From Sphingomonas suaedae (lineage in GTDB: Bacteria > Pseudomonadota > Alphaproteobacteria > Sphingomonadales > Sphingomonadaceae): a DNA stretch of 64,000 bases. Where the stretch lies: positions 1,054,001 through 1,118,000 of the forward strand of contig NZ_CP042239.1 of assembly GCF_007833215.1 (NCBI RefSeq), in the 5' to 3' direction. The number at the start of each line of letters is the position of its first letter. Position 1 is the first letter of the stretch. The position numbers and the translations under genes are program-made. The notes beneath the pieces were generated by a model that worked only from the letters and a program-made list of their open reading frames with translations, did no database searches and was not told where the DNA came from. This document shows positions 1 to 7,683 of the stretch, piece after piece.

Positions 1-2
1 AC

Positions 3-323
3 GCCGCGGTCGCGATTCCGCAAAAGCTGGCCGTGCAGCGCGATCTGCTGCTGGTCGCACAGGAGGACGGCCACGTCCTCGGCACGATCATGGCGGGCTA
101 TGACGGGCATCGCGGCTGGCTCTACAAGCTCGCGGTACATCCCAAGGCGCGCGGCTGCGGCATCGCGCATTCGCTCGTCCGCAGTGCCGAGCGCGCGCTG
201 ACCGATCTGGGCTGCACCAAGGTCAATCTGCAGGTCCGCGACACCAACCGCGACGCCGCCGCCTTCTGGGCGCATATGGGCTATGCGGTCGAGCCGCGAA
301 TCAGCATGGGCCGCACGCTTTGA
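3..323 (+). CDS. GNAT acetyltransferase, 5'-truncated by window edge
   Basis: C-terminal part of a GNAT-fold N-acetyltransferase, which transfers acetyl from acetyl-CoA to an amine. The frame is open to the window edge, so the true start lies outside; a GTG at 33 is in frame but would cut into the fold. Visible are the beta-4 strand (LYKLAVHPKARG), the Q/RxxGxG-like CoA loop (KARGCGIAHSLV) and the terminal block NRDAAAFWAHMGY typical of YpeA/RimI-like enzymes. The substrate cannot be told. Its stop overlaps the greB start by four bases (TTGA), which suggests coupled translation. Confidence 0.8.
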   Translation, partial: AAVAIPQKLAVQRDLLLVAQEDGHVLGTIMAGYDGHRGWLYKLAVHPKARGCGIAHSLVRSAERALTDLGCTKVNLQVRDTNRDAAAFWAHMGYAVEPRISMGRTL

Positions 324-808
324 CCGACCGTCCGAACTACATCACCCCATCGGGCTATTCGGCGCTCAAGGCCGAATATGACACACTATTTTCCACCGAG
401 CGCCCTGCGCTGGTCGAGACGATCGCCTGGGCAGCGGGCAATGGCGACCGCAGCGAGAACGGCGATTACATCTACGGCCGCAAGCGGTTGCGCGAGATCG
501 ACCGGCGGCTCGGCTGGCTGGCGCGGCGGATGAAGGCGGCCAAGGTCGTCGATCCGACGCGGCAGGAGGACCATTCCAAGGTCTGGTTCGGCGCCACCGT
601 CACCATCGCCGACGAGGACGACAACCACCGCACGCTGACGCTGGTCGGCGATGACGAAGCGGATGCGGGCGCGGGCCGGATCGGCTGGAACTCGCCCCTC
701 GCCCGCGCGCTGCGGGGCGCAGCTGTCGGCGATCTGCGCCGCGTGCTGCTCCCGGCTGGCGAGAAGGAATATGAGATCGTGGAAATCCGCTACCCGGCCC
801 AGGTGTAG
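320..808 (+). CDS. greB: Transcription elongation factor GreB
   Basis: GreB binds the RNA polymerase secondary channel and stimulates cleavage of backtracked transcripts. The 162-residue length is normal for Gre factors. The N-terminal coiled-coil hairpin spans about residues 5-78, with the acidic tip NGDRSENGDY (D43, E46, D49) that coordinates the catalytic Mg ion. The following YGRKRLREIDRR is the GreB/GreA signature, and the C-terminal half is the FKBP-like domain. The start is TTG at 320, overlapping the stop of the acetyltransferase. The TAG stop at 806-808 lies at the very edge of a long inverted repeat that probably ends transcription. Confidence 0.93.
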   Translation: MTDRPNYITPSGYSALKAEYDTLFSTERPALVETIAWAAGNGDRSENGDYIYGRKRLREIDRRLGWLARRMKAAKVVDPTRQEDHSKVWFGATVTIADEDDNHRTLTLVGDDEADAGAGRIGWNSPLARALRGAAVGDLRRVLLPAGEKEYEIVEIRYPAQV

Positions 809-973
809 AGTCGTTTTCAGTTAGGCGGCACCGGCCCGCTCCCCCACGGGGTCCCCGCAAAGTAGTACTTTGCGGGGCTACCCCCACCCGGCCACCCAAC
901 GACAGTGTATCCTATGGGTGGTCGGGTGGGGGAGCGGGCCGGTGCCGATTCAGCTCTGCTGAAAACGACTCTA
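806..973. repeat. 168-base inverted repeat between convergent genes, probable bidirectional terminator
   Basis: The outer arms TAGAGTCGTTTTCAG (806-820) and its exact complement (959-973) are 15 bases each. They include the stop codons of both convergent genes, greB and the DUF1206 gene. Further in, 827-846 plus 887-897 pairs with 916-946 with one mismatch in 31 once a 40-base insert (847-886) is removed. The GC-rich stem would stop transcripts from both sides. A close relative of the inner part, without the insert, lies at 49393-49470. Confidence 0.85.
853..877. repeat. Small palindrome inserted inside the larger inverted repeat
   Basis: Two 12-base arms, CCCCGCAAAGTA and TACTTTGCGGGG, surround a single G. 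The palindrome lies in a 40-base stretch (847-886) that is absent from the sister element at 49.4 kb. The insert is bounded by CCCCCA at 841-846 and again at 881-886, as if a six-base target had been duplicated on insertion. Confidence 0.75.
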
Positions 974-1738
974 GGTGAGCCGGTCGACCGGCACGGATTG
1001 GAGTATCCGCCAACGCGCCTCGACCAGGCTGAAGATGCCAAATCCGAACAGGCCCAATGCGACGATCACGTCGACCGGGCTTTCAAGCCATGAAAGCGCT
1101 GCGTCCATCCCGCCGACCCCGCTGGACGTCGTGTCCAGGCCAGCCGCGACCAGGAAATAGCCGACGATCAGAAACACAATGCCGCGCGCCGCATAACCTG
1201 CCCGCCCGCTCCACTTCACCCATGTCCGACGCGCCATCTTCGGCTCGAGATGGCGCAGGAACGAACCCTTCCAGGCTCGCACCAACTGAACGACGCCGAC
1301 CACCAGAACGACCGCCCCGGCAAGCAGGATCGCAACGCCGCCCCCGGGAAAGGTCAACGCGGTGCGCGCGCTATCCTGCACGCTGTTGCCATCGGACGAC
1401 ACGCCCTGCACCAGCTGGATCGCCTGCCAGGTCAGAAACAGATGGGCGAGTCCGCTCAGCGCGGCACCCGCCCGCTCCATCGCGCCCTTTTTGTCGGCCT
1501 CGTGATCTTCGATATTGAGCGCGGCGTCGGCCAGTCGCCACATTCCATAGGCCAGCAGCCCTACAGCCATGACACTTAGCAGCACCTTGCCCGACCCCTC
1601 GCTCAGATAGTCGAGCGCCCCGCCTGGACCCTCGGCGCGGCCGGTCCGGATCACCAGATATGCGATGACGCTGTACAGCACGCCGCGCGTCGCAAATCCG
1701 ATCCGTGTCAGTGTCGTAAGGCGTGTGCTGGCAGTCAT
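971..1738 (-). CDS. DUF1206 family integral membrane protein
   Basis: This 255-residue protein is made of three similar blocks of two membrane segments each, with the repeated pattern RxGYxARGxxF/YxxxGxxxxxA seen near residues 12-35, 100-130 and 190-215. That is the DUF1206 family, whose function is unknown. I place the start at ATG 1738, behind GGGAGAGAGACG; an in-frame ATG at 1762 would add eight residues and has no ribosome-binding site. The Shine-Dalgarno lies in the 3' arm of an 11-bp hairpin (1744-1776), which may control translation. It is downstream of sdaA on the same strand and converges on greB. Confidence 0.82.
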   Translation of the reverse strand: MTASTRLTTLTRIGFATRGVLYSVIAYLVIRTGRAEGPGGALDYLSEGSGKVLLSVMAVGLLAYGMWRLADAALNIEDHEADKKGAMERAGAALSGLAHLFLTWQAIQLVQGVSSDGNSVQDSARTALTFPGGGVAILLAGAVVLVVGVVQLVRAWKGSFLRHLEPKMARRTWVKWSGRAGYAARGIVFLIVGYFLVAAGLDTTSSGVGGMDAALSWLESPVDVIVALGLFGFGIFSLVEARWRILQSVPVDRLT

Positions 1739-1743
1739 CGTCT

Positions 1744-1776
1744 CTCTCCCGATCGCGTGCAAACGGATCGGGAGAG
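1744..1776 (-). promoter_or_regulatory. Hairpin covering the Shine-Dalgarno of the DUF1206 gene
   Basis: Read on the minus strand, CTCTCCCGATC is followed by an 11-base loop, then GATCGGGAGAG, then AGACG and the ATG of the DUF1206 gene. The 11-bp stem is perfect and its 3' arm contains the only good Shine-Dalgarno (GGGAGAG). It could act as an RNA thermometer or translational switch, or simply end sdaA transcripts. There is no T-run after the stem, which argues against a classic terminator. Confidence 0.6.
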
Positions 1777-1827
1777 CCGGCGTTCCTGGCCGCTACAAAT
1801 CATGTGAACGCGGTCAGGTGTCGGCGC

Positions 1828-3234
1828 TCAACACGCCACAACATTCACCGCCAGCCCACCCTGCGCGGTCTCCTTGTATTTCGAGCGCATGTCCTCGCCG
1901 GTCTGGCGCATCGTTTCGATCACCGCGTCCAGACTGACGACATGGCTGCCATCGCCATGCATCGCCAGATAGGCGGCGTTGATCGCCTTGATCGCGCCCA
2001 TCGTGTTGCGCTCGATACACGGAATCTGCACCAGCCCGCCGATGGGATCGCAGGTGAGGCCCAGATTATGCTCCATCCCGATCTCGGCCGCATTCTCGAT
2101 CTGCGCGTTGGTCGCGCCCAGCGCCGCCGCGAGCCCCGCCGCCGCCATCGAACAGGCGACCCCGACCTCCCCCTGGCACCCCATCTCCGCCGCGCTGATC
2201 GACGCCCGCTTCTTGTAGAGAAATCCGATCGCCGCCGCCGTCAGCAGGAAGGTGCGCGCACCAGCGGGCGTGGGTGACGCGCAAAAGGTCTCATAATAAC
2301 GCAGCACCGCCGGGATCACACCGGCGGCGCCATTGGTCGGCGCTGTAACGACGCGCCCGCCCGCGGCATTTTCCTCGTTCACGGCCAGTGCCCACAGGCT
2401 CACCCAGTCGAACACCAGAGACGGATCGGATCGCGGCCCGCGCGCCATCAACCGCGCGTGCAGGTCGCGCGCACGGCGCTTGACCTTCAATCCGCCGGGC
2501 AGCTCGCCCTCGCCGCGCATCCCCCGTTCGATACAGGCCGACATCGCGGCGCGCAGCGAATCGATGAATGCATCGGTCTCCGCATCGTCGCGCCAGGCGG
2601 CCTCGTTCGCGCGGACGATATCGGCAATGCTCGCCCCCTCCGCCTCCGCCACCGACAGCAGTTCGGCGCCGGAGGAGAAGGGAAGCGGCAGCTTCACATT
2701 GGTCTGCGGCGGCTCGCACCCGCCCTCGACCACCGCTCCGCCGCCGATCGAATACCAGAAGGTCTCATAGGGCTCACCCTCGGCATAATGCGCGACGAAG
2801 CGCATCCCGTTGGGATGGGCGGGCAGGAAGCGGTCGCTGCGAAAGACCAGATGCGTTCCCTCGACGAACGGCAAGGGAACCTGCCCGCCCAGCTTCAGCT
2901 GCTCTTCGCTGCGAATTGTGGCGATGATCGTCGCGACCGCATCGGGATCGACACTCTCGGGCTGGAATCCGGCTAGGCCCAGCATCACCGCGATATCGGT
3001 CGCATGGCCCTTGCCGGTCAGCGCCAGCGATCCGAACAACTCGCAAGAGGCGGAAACCGGCGCCCCGCGATCCAGCGCCGCCTCGGCAAAGGCACATGCC
3101 GCGCGCATCGGACCAACCGTGTGCGAACTCGACGGACCGATGCCGATGGTGAACAGATCGGCGATGCCGATATTGGTCTGGGCGCGATCCAAAGTGGGTG
3201 CGCTGGTCGAATCGGGCATCACGCTCTCGGTCAT
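1828..3234 (-). CDS. sdaA: L-serine ammonia-lyase (L-serine dehydratase), iron-sulfur type
   Basis: Deaminates L-serine to pyruvate and ammonia using a [4Fe-4S] cluster. The 468 residues match the single-chain form of SdaA/TdcG. The N-terminal beta domain opens with IGIGPSSSHTVGPMRAA, the hallmark of the family. The C-terminal alpha domain carries the cluster cysteines in CQGEVGVACSMAAAG and GLTCDPIGGLVQIPC. An ATG six codons downstream (3219) is an alternative start. It stands alone, with the DUF1206 gene 89 bases downstream and PPK2 upstream, all on the minus strand. Confidence 0.95.
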   Translation of the reverse strand: MTESVMPDSTSAPTLDRAQTNIGIADLFTIGIGPSSSHTVGPMRAACAFAEAALDRGAPVSASCELFGSLALTGKGHATDIAVMLGLAGFQPESVDPDAVATIIATIRSEEQLKLGGQVPLPFVEGTHLVFRSDRFLPAHPNGMRFVAHYAEGEPYETFWYSIGGGAVVEGGCEPPQTNVKLPLPFSSGAELLSVAEAEGASIADIVRANEAAWRDDAETDAFIDSLRAAMSACIERGMRGEGELPGGLKVKRRARDLHARLMARGPRSDPSLVFDWVSLWALAVNEENAAGGRVVTAPTNGAAGVIPAVLRYYETFCASPTPAGARTFLLTAAAIGFLYKKRASISAAEMGCQGEVGVACSMAAAGLAAALGATNAQIENAAEIGMEHNLGLTCDPIGGLVQIPCIERNTMGAIKAINAAYLAMHGDGSHVVSLDAVIETMRQTGEDMRSKYKETAQGGLAVNVVAC

Positions 3235-3280
3235 GTAATTATGTTACAGCCGTAGAAGGGTGGCGGCCCAGCGTCTACCG

Positions 3281-4060
3281 TCAGTCGATCACCCCCGCGT
3301 CCCGCGCCGCCTTCTCGACCGCCGGATCGAGCGTCGGCGGGTCCATCGGCACGCACGCGGCCAATGTGTCGGCAATCGCGGTCAGCGCGGCGATGCGCGC
3401 CGCCTTCTTGTCATTCCCGTCGATCACGATCCACGGCGCCGCATCGGTGCTGGTCCGCGCGAACGTGTCGTGCATCGCATCCAGATAGTCCGCGCGCCGC
3501 GCCCGGTTGCGATAATCGTCGAGGCCGGTCTTCCACCGCTTCCACGGGGTCTCGATCCGCTCGCGCAGCCTTTTATCCTGCGTTTCCTGAGTCACATGAA
3601 CGAAGATCTTGATGAGCGTCGCCCCGGTCTCCGCCTGCTGCGCCTCGAAATCGTTGATCTCGTCATAGCCGCGCCGCCATTCGGCCTCGCTGGCATAGCC
3701 CTCCACGCGTTCGACCAGCACGCGACCATACCAGCTGCGGTCGAACACAGCGATATTGTGCTGGGCGGGCAAGCGCCGCCAGAAGCGCCACAGGAAATGG
3801 TGCGACAGCTCCTCCGGCGTCGGGGCGGAGATCGGCCACACCTCGAAGTAGCGCGGGTCCCATTCGGCGGTCAGCCGCTTGATGATCCCGCCCTTGCCCG
3901 CCGCATCCCAGCCCTCGAACACGATGATCGCGCGGCGCTTGTGGATGATGTGTGCCGTCTGGATATGGCTGAGCCGCTCCTGCAGCGCCTTCAGGCGGTC
4001 GTGATAGTCATCGACCTTTCCGCCCAGTTCGAAGTCGGAAAGGTCGATCGACGTGCTCAT
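3281..4060 (-). CDS. ppk2: Polyphosphate kinase 2 family protein (PPK2)
   Basis: PPK2 enzymes use polyphosphate to phosphorylate nucleoside mono- or diphosphates, or run in reverse. The 259-residue, single-domain form is present. Walker A is FEGWDAAGKGG, the lid region follows, and Walker B is FDRSWYGRVLVERVEG; PWKRWKTGLDDYRNR and the WIVIDGNDKKAAR end are also conserved. The chain length suggests a one-domain class, but substrate preference cannot be read from sequence alone. The start lies three bases after the aspS stop, so the two are probably co-transcribed. With ppk1 and ppx a few kilobases away, the window holds a full polyphosphate toolkit. Confidence 0.92.
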   Translation of the reverse strand: MSTSIDLSDFELGGKVDDYHDRLKALQERLSHIQTAHIIHKRRAIIVFEGWDAAGKGGIIKRLTAEWDPRYFEVWPISAPTPEELSHHFLWRFWRRLPAQHNIAVFDRSWYGRVLVERVEGYASEAEWRRGYDEINDFEAQQAETGATLIKIFVHVTQETQDKRLRERIETPWKRWKTGLDDYRNRARRADYLDAMHDTFARTSTDAAPWIVIDGNDKKAARIAALTAIADTLAACVPMDPPTLDPAVEKAARDAGVID

Positions 4061-4063
4061 GGA

Positions 4064-5863
4064 TCAGCCCTTATTGTCCATCGCCTGCGGGGCGAGGCGG
4101 ATGTTCAGCTCCTTGAGCTGCTTGTCACTCACCGGCGACGGGGCCTGCATCATCAGGTCCTCCGCCTTCTGGTTCATCGGGAAGACGATAACCTCGCGGA
4201 TGTTCGGCTGGTCGGCCAGCAGCATGACGATGCGGTCGACCCCCGGGGCGGAGCCGCCATGCGGCGGGGCACCGAACTTGAATGCGTTGATCATGCCCGC
4301 GAAATTGGTGTCCACGTCCTGCTGGCTGTACCCGGCGATCTCGAACGCCTTGTACATGATCTCCGGCCGGTGGTTCCGGATCGCGCCCGACGACAGCTCG
4401 ATGCCGTTGCAGACGATGTCATACTGCCAGGCGAGGATGTCGAGCGGGTCCTTGGTCTCCAGCGCCTCCAGCTCGCCCTGCGGCATACTGAACGGGTTGT
4501 GGCTGAAGTCGATCTTCTTCGCGTCCTCGTCATATTCGAACATCGGGAAATCGACGATCCAGCAGAATTCGAACCGGCTCTTGTCGATCAGCTCGAGGCT
4601 CTCGCCAACGCGGGTGCGCGCGAGACCGGCGAGCTTGGCGGCCTGTGCCTCCTTGCCCGCGGCAAAGAAGATGCCGTCGTCCGGGCCGAGGCCGAGTTCG
4701 TCGGCCAGCGCCGACATCTTGTCCTCGCCATGGTTCTTGGCGATCGGGCCGCCCCATTCGCCGCCCTTGCGCGTCGCATAGCCCAGGCCCGCAAAGCCCT
4801 CGCTCTGCGCCCAGGCGTTCATATCGTCGAAGAATTTGCGGCTCTTGTCCGCAGTCCCCGGCGCGGGGATCGCACGGACCACATCGCCGCCCTCGACGAT
4901 CGAGGCAAAGCGCCCGAAACCAGAGCCTTCGAAGTGGCTGCTGACATCCGATATCAGGATCGGGTTGCGCAGGTCGGGCTTGTCGTTGCCATATTTCAGC
5001 ATCGATTCGCGGTACGGGATGCGCTTGAACGGCAGCGGGCTGACCGTCCGCCCCTTACCCTGCCAGTCGGCAAATTCCTCGAACACGCCGTGCAGCACCG
5101 GCTCGATCGCCGCGAATACATCGTCCTGCGTGACATAGCTCATTTCGAAATCGAGCTGGTAGAATTCGCCGGGCGAACGGTCGGCGCGGGCGTCCTCGTC
5201 GCGGAAACAGGGCGCGATCTGGAAATAGCGATCGAAACCAGCAACCATCAGCAGCTGCTTGAACATCTGCGGCGCCTGCGGGAGCGCGTAGAATTTGCCC
5301 GGATGGACGCGGCTCGGCACCAGATAGTCGCGCGCGCCCTCCGGGCTGCTCGCGGTCAGGATTGGCGTCTGGAACTCGGTAAAGCCCTGGTCGATCATCC
5401 GCTTGCGCAGGCTCGCGATGACATGGCTGCGCAGCATGATGTTGGCGTGCAGCCCTTCGCGCCGCAGGTCGAGGAAGCGGTAGCGCAGGCGGATATCCTC
5501 GGGATAATCGCTGTCGCCGAACACCGGCATCGGCAGCTCCTGCGCCGACGACTGCACCGTAACGCCCTTGGCGAACACCTCGATCGCGCCGGTGGCCAGG
5601 TTGGCGTTCACCGTCGCGTCACTGCGCGCCTTGACCACGCCGTCGATCGTCACCACCGATTCGACGCGGAGTCCCTCCAGCACCGGCAGCGCAGGCGAGT
5701 CGCTGTCCGCGACGATCTGGGTCACGCCATAATGGTCGCGCAGGTCGACGAACAGCACCCCGCCATGGTCGCGCTTGCGATGGATCCAGCCCGACAGGCG
5801 GACGGTCTCGCCGACCTGATCGGCGGTCAGCTGGCCGCAAGTGTGGGTGCGATAGGCGTGCAT
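4064..5863 (-). CDS. aspS: Aspartate-tRNA ligase
   Basis: Class II aminoacyl-tRNA synthetase that charges tRNA-Asp. The 599 residues match the bacterial type: N-terminal OB-fold anticodon domain ([24 protein letters not shown]), motif 2 ([24 protein letters not shown]), the bacterial GAD insertion in the middle, and motif 3 ([26 protein letters not shown]). I chose ATG 5863, which has AAGAGA upstream; the frame stays open 29 codons further, but that stretch is palindromic repeat sequence. Whether it also charges tRNA-Asn, as in many bacteria lacking AsnRS, cannot be decided here. Confidence 0.96.
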   Translation of the reverse strand: MHAYRTHTCGQLTADQVGETVRLSGWIHRKRDHGGVLFVDLRDHYGVTQIVADSDSPALPVLEGLRVESVVTIDGVVKARSDATVNANLATGAIEVFAKGVTVQSSAQELPMPVFGDSDYPEDIRLRYRFLDLRREGLHANIMLRSHVIASLRKRMIDQGFTEFQTPILTASSPEGARDYLVPSRVHPGKFYALPQAPQMFKQLLMVAGFDRYFQIAPCFRDEDARADRSPGEFYQLDFEMSYVTQDDVFAAIEPVLHGVFEEFADWQGKGRTVSPLPFKRIPYRESMLKYGNDKPDLRNPILISDVSSHFEGSGFGRFASIVEGGDVVRAIPAPGTADKSRKFFDDMNAWAQSEGFAGLGYATRKGGEWGGPIAKNHGEDKMSALADELGLGPDDGIFFAAGKEAQAAKLAGLARTRVGESLELIDKSRFEFCWIVDFPMFEYDEDAKKIDFSHNPFSMPQGELEALETKDPLDILAWQYDIVCNGIELSSGAIRNHRPEIMYKAFEIAGYSQQDVDTNFAGMINAFKFGAPPHGGSAPGVDRIVMLLADQPNIREVIVFPMNQKAEDLMMQAPSPVSDKQLKELNIRLAPQAMDNKG

Positions 5864-5891
5864 CGTTCGTGTCTCTTCATCTAAGTCTAAA

Positions 5892-6000
5892 CCGTCACCC
5901 CCGCGAAAGCGGGGGCCCATCTCCTGAACTGTCCACCAGCGCACCGACACGGATTGCCGATCGTGCTGGAGATGGGTCCCCGCTTGCGCGGGGATGACGG
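5892..6000. repeat. Inverted pair of 33-base repeats between aspS and rnd
   Basis: The copy at 5892-5924 and the inverted copy at 5968-6000 differ at three of 33 positions. Each contains its own short hairpin (CCCCCGCG with a complementary CGGGGG arm) and ends in CCCATCTCC. The pair sits in the divergent region between aspS and rnd, where promoters for both are expected, and it lengthens both open frames artificially. Confidence 0.85.
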
Positions 6001-6076
6001 CAGGAAATTATGGGGACGGCGCTTCCCCTTCACACGCCCCTTTGTCAACCCGCGCAGGCGCGGCTATGGGCCTGCG

Positions 6077-7255
6077 ATGCATATTCACGGCCTGATCGAA
6101 GACTCGGCAACGCTTGCCAATCTCTGCACCCGCCTCGCGCAGCAACCGTTCATCACGGTGGATACCGAGTTCATGCGGGAAAACACCTTCTACCCCGAAC
6201 TGTGCCTGATCCAGATCGCCGACACCAACGAGGCCGCGGCGATCGATCCGATGGCGCCGGGGCTCGACATGACCCCGTTGCTCGACCTGCTGGTCAACAA
6301 TGAAGACGTGCTCAAGGTCTTCCACGCCGGCGGCCAGGACCTCGAGATTGTCTACAACCTGACCGGCAAGACGCCCCACCCGCTGTTCGATACCCAGGTC
6401 GCGGCGATGGCGCTGGGTCAGGGTGAGCAGATCGGCTATTCCAACCTCGTCGAGACCTATCTCGGCATCAGCGTGGACAAGGGCGCGCGCTTCACCGACT
6501 GGTCGCGCCGACCACTCGACAAGCGCCAGATCGATTATGCGATCGCCGATGTGACCCACCTCTCCGAAATCTTTCCCAAGATGCTCGCCAAGCTCAAAAA
6601 GACCGGGCGCGGCGCCTGGCTGGACGAGGAGATGGAGCGGATCGCCGATCCCGAAAACTACCGCAACGACCCCGAACAGGCATGGCAACGCATCCGCATC
6701 TCCAGCCGCAAGGCCGAAGTGCTGGGCCGTCTCAAGGCGCTCGCCGCATGGCGTGAACGCGAGGCGCAGCAGAAGAACCTGCCGCGCGGCCGCATCGTCA
6801 AGGACGAGACGATCGCCGATCTCGCCGGCAATCCGCCGCGAAAGCAGGCCGATCTCACCCGCGTACGCGGCCTTTCCGCCTCATGGGGCGGCAACGATAT
6901 AGGCGGGCGGCTGATGGCCGCGCTTGAAGCCGCCACGCCGATGCCGAGCGACGAACTGCCCGCCCGCGACGACCGCAAGCTCCCGCTGGGCAAGGAAGGT
7001 GCGCTGGTCGCCGACCTGCTCAAGCTGCTGCTCAAGATCCGCGCGCGCGACATCAACGTCGCCGCCCGCCTGCTCGCACGCACCGACGATCTCGAAGCGC
7101 TGGCGGCGGGGCAGCGCGACGATCTGGCGATCCTGCGCGGCTGGCGCTTCGAACAGTTCGGCCGCGATGCGCTTGCGCTGGTCGAGGGTCAGCTTGGGTT
7201 CACCGTGCGCAATGGTAAGCTCAAGATGACCCGAACCGAGGAGCCCGTTCCATGA
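6077..7255 (+). CDS. rnd: Ribonuclease D
   Basis: 3'-5' exoribonuclease that helps mature tRNA and other stable RNA 3' ends. The DEDD exonuclease domain fills residues 1-190: VDTEFMRENTFYPELCLIQIA (Exo I), VFHAGGQDLEIV (Exo II) and the DYAIADVTHL block (Exo III, DEDDy type). One or two HRDC domains follow to residue 392. I chose the ATG at 6077 because MHIHGLIEDSATL is the family N-terminus; the 41 codons before it are repeat-derived. Its stop overlaps the next gene by four bases (ATGA). Confidence 0.94.
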   Translation: MHIHGLIEDSATLANLCTRLAQQPFITVDTEFMRENTFYPELCLIQIADTNEAAAIDPMAPGLDMTPLLDLLVNNEDVLKVFHAGGQDLEIVYNLTGKTPHPLFDTQVAAMALGQGEQIGYSNLVETYLGISVDKGARFTDWSRRPLDKRQIDYAIADVTHLSEIFPKMLAKLKKTGRGAWLDEEMERIADPENYRNDPEQAWQRIRISSRKAEVLGRLKALAAWREREAQQKNLPRGRIVKDETIADLAGNPPRKQADLTRVRGLSASWGGNDIGGRLMAALEAATPMPSDELPARDDRKLPLGKEGALVADLLKLLLKIRARDINVAARLLARTDDLEALAAGQRDDLAILRGWRFEQFGRDALALVEGQLGFTVRNGKLKMTRTEEPVP

Positions 7256-7545
7256 AAGCCGCAACCGCCCTGCTCGCCCTTGCCCTTCCGGTCGGCCTTG
7301 TCGCCTGTGTCGAAGAACGCCCTGGGCCCGGCACCGGCATCCGCGAGTGCAATGCCGATCGCGTTCAGGCGCTGGTCGGCCGTGAGGCAAAGCCGCGCGT
7401 GATCGAGCGCGCAAAGCAGCGCTCGGGCGCCCGCACCGTCCGCGTCATCCGCCCGGGTCAGGCGGTGACCATGGATTTCCGCAGCGATCGGCTGAACGTC
7501 GAGCTGGACGATGTGAACACGATTAAGGCACTGCGCTGCGGGTGA
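7252..7545 (+). CDS. Lipoprotein of the peptidase inhibitor I78 family
   Basis: A 97-residue exported protein. The first 19 residues form a lipoprotein signal ending in a lipobox-like LVAC. The rest matches the I78 inhibitor family (named for an inhibitor of serine proteases): CNADRVQALVGREA, SGARTVRVIRPGQAVTMDFRSDRLNVELD and a final LRCG. The two remaining cysteines probably form a disulfide. The target protease is unknown. It starts inside the rnd stop (ATGA) and is followed by an inverted pair of repeats that separates it from ppx on the other strand. Confidence 0.85.
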   Translation: MKAATALLALALPVGLVACVEERPGPGTGIRECNADRVQALVGREAKPRVIERAKQRSGARTVRVIRPGQAVTMDFRSDRLNVELDDVNTIKALRCG

Positions 7546-7575
7546 ACCCGGTCCGGTCAACAGCGCGCATCACGT

Positions 7576-7655
7576 CCGTTTGCCCTGAGCTTGTCGAAGG
7601 GCCGCAAGCCACAGGGGCGCTGGGATCAGCCCTTCGACAAGCTCAGGGCGAACGG
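7576..7655. repeat. Inverted repeat pair (GAGCTTGTCGAAGGGC family), copy A
   Basis: 27 bases at 7576-7602 return inverted at 7629-7655 with one mismatch. The core is CCCTGAGCTTGTCGAAGG. The pair lies between convergent genes (the I78 lipoprotein and ppx) and can form a strong stem, so it may act as a bidirectional terminator. Related pairs are at 14458-14541 and 21389-21471. Confidence 0.88.
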
Positions 7656-7683
7656 GGATCGGAACGCTTGGGAGGCGAATAGC

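Noticed and set aside
3260..5884. 874-codon plus-strand frame across ppk2 and aspS.
   Set aside because: It covers two clear minus-strand genes and has no family features; a product of third-position GC bias.
5864..5950. N-terminal extension of aspS by 29 codons.
   Set aside because: The extension is translated palindromic repeat and the family N-terminus with a ribosome-binding site is at 5863.
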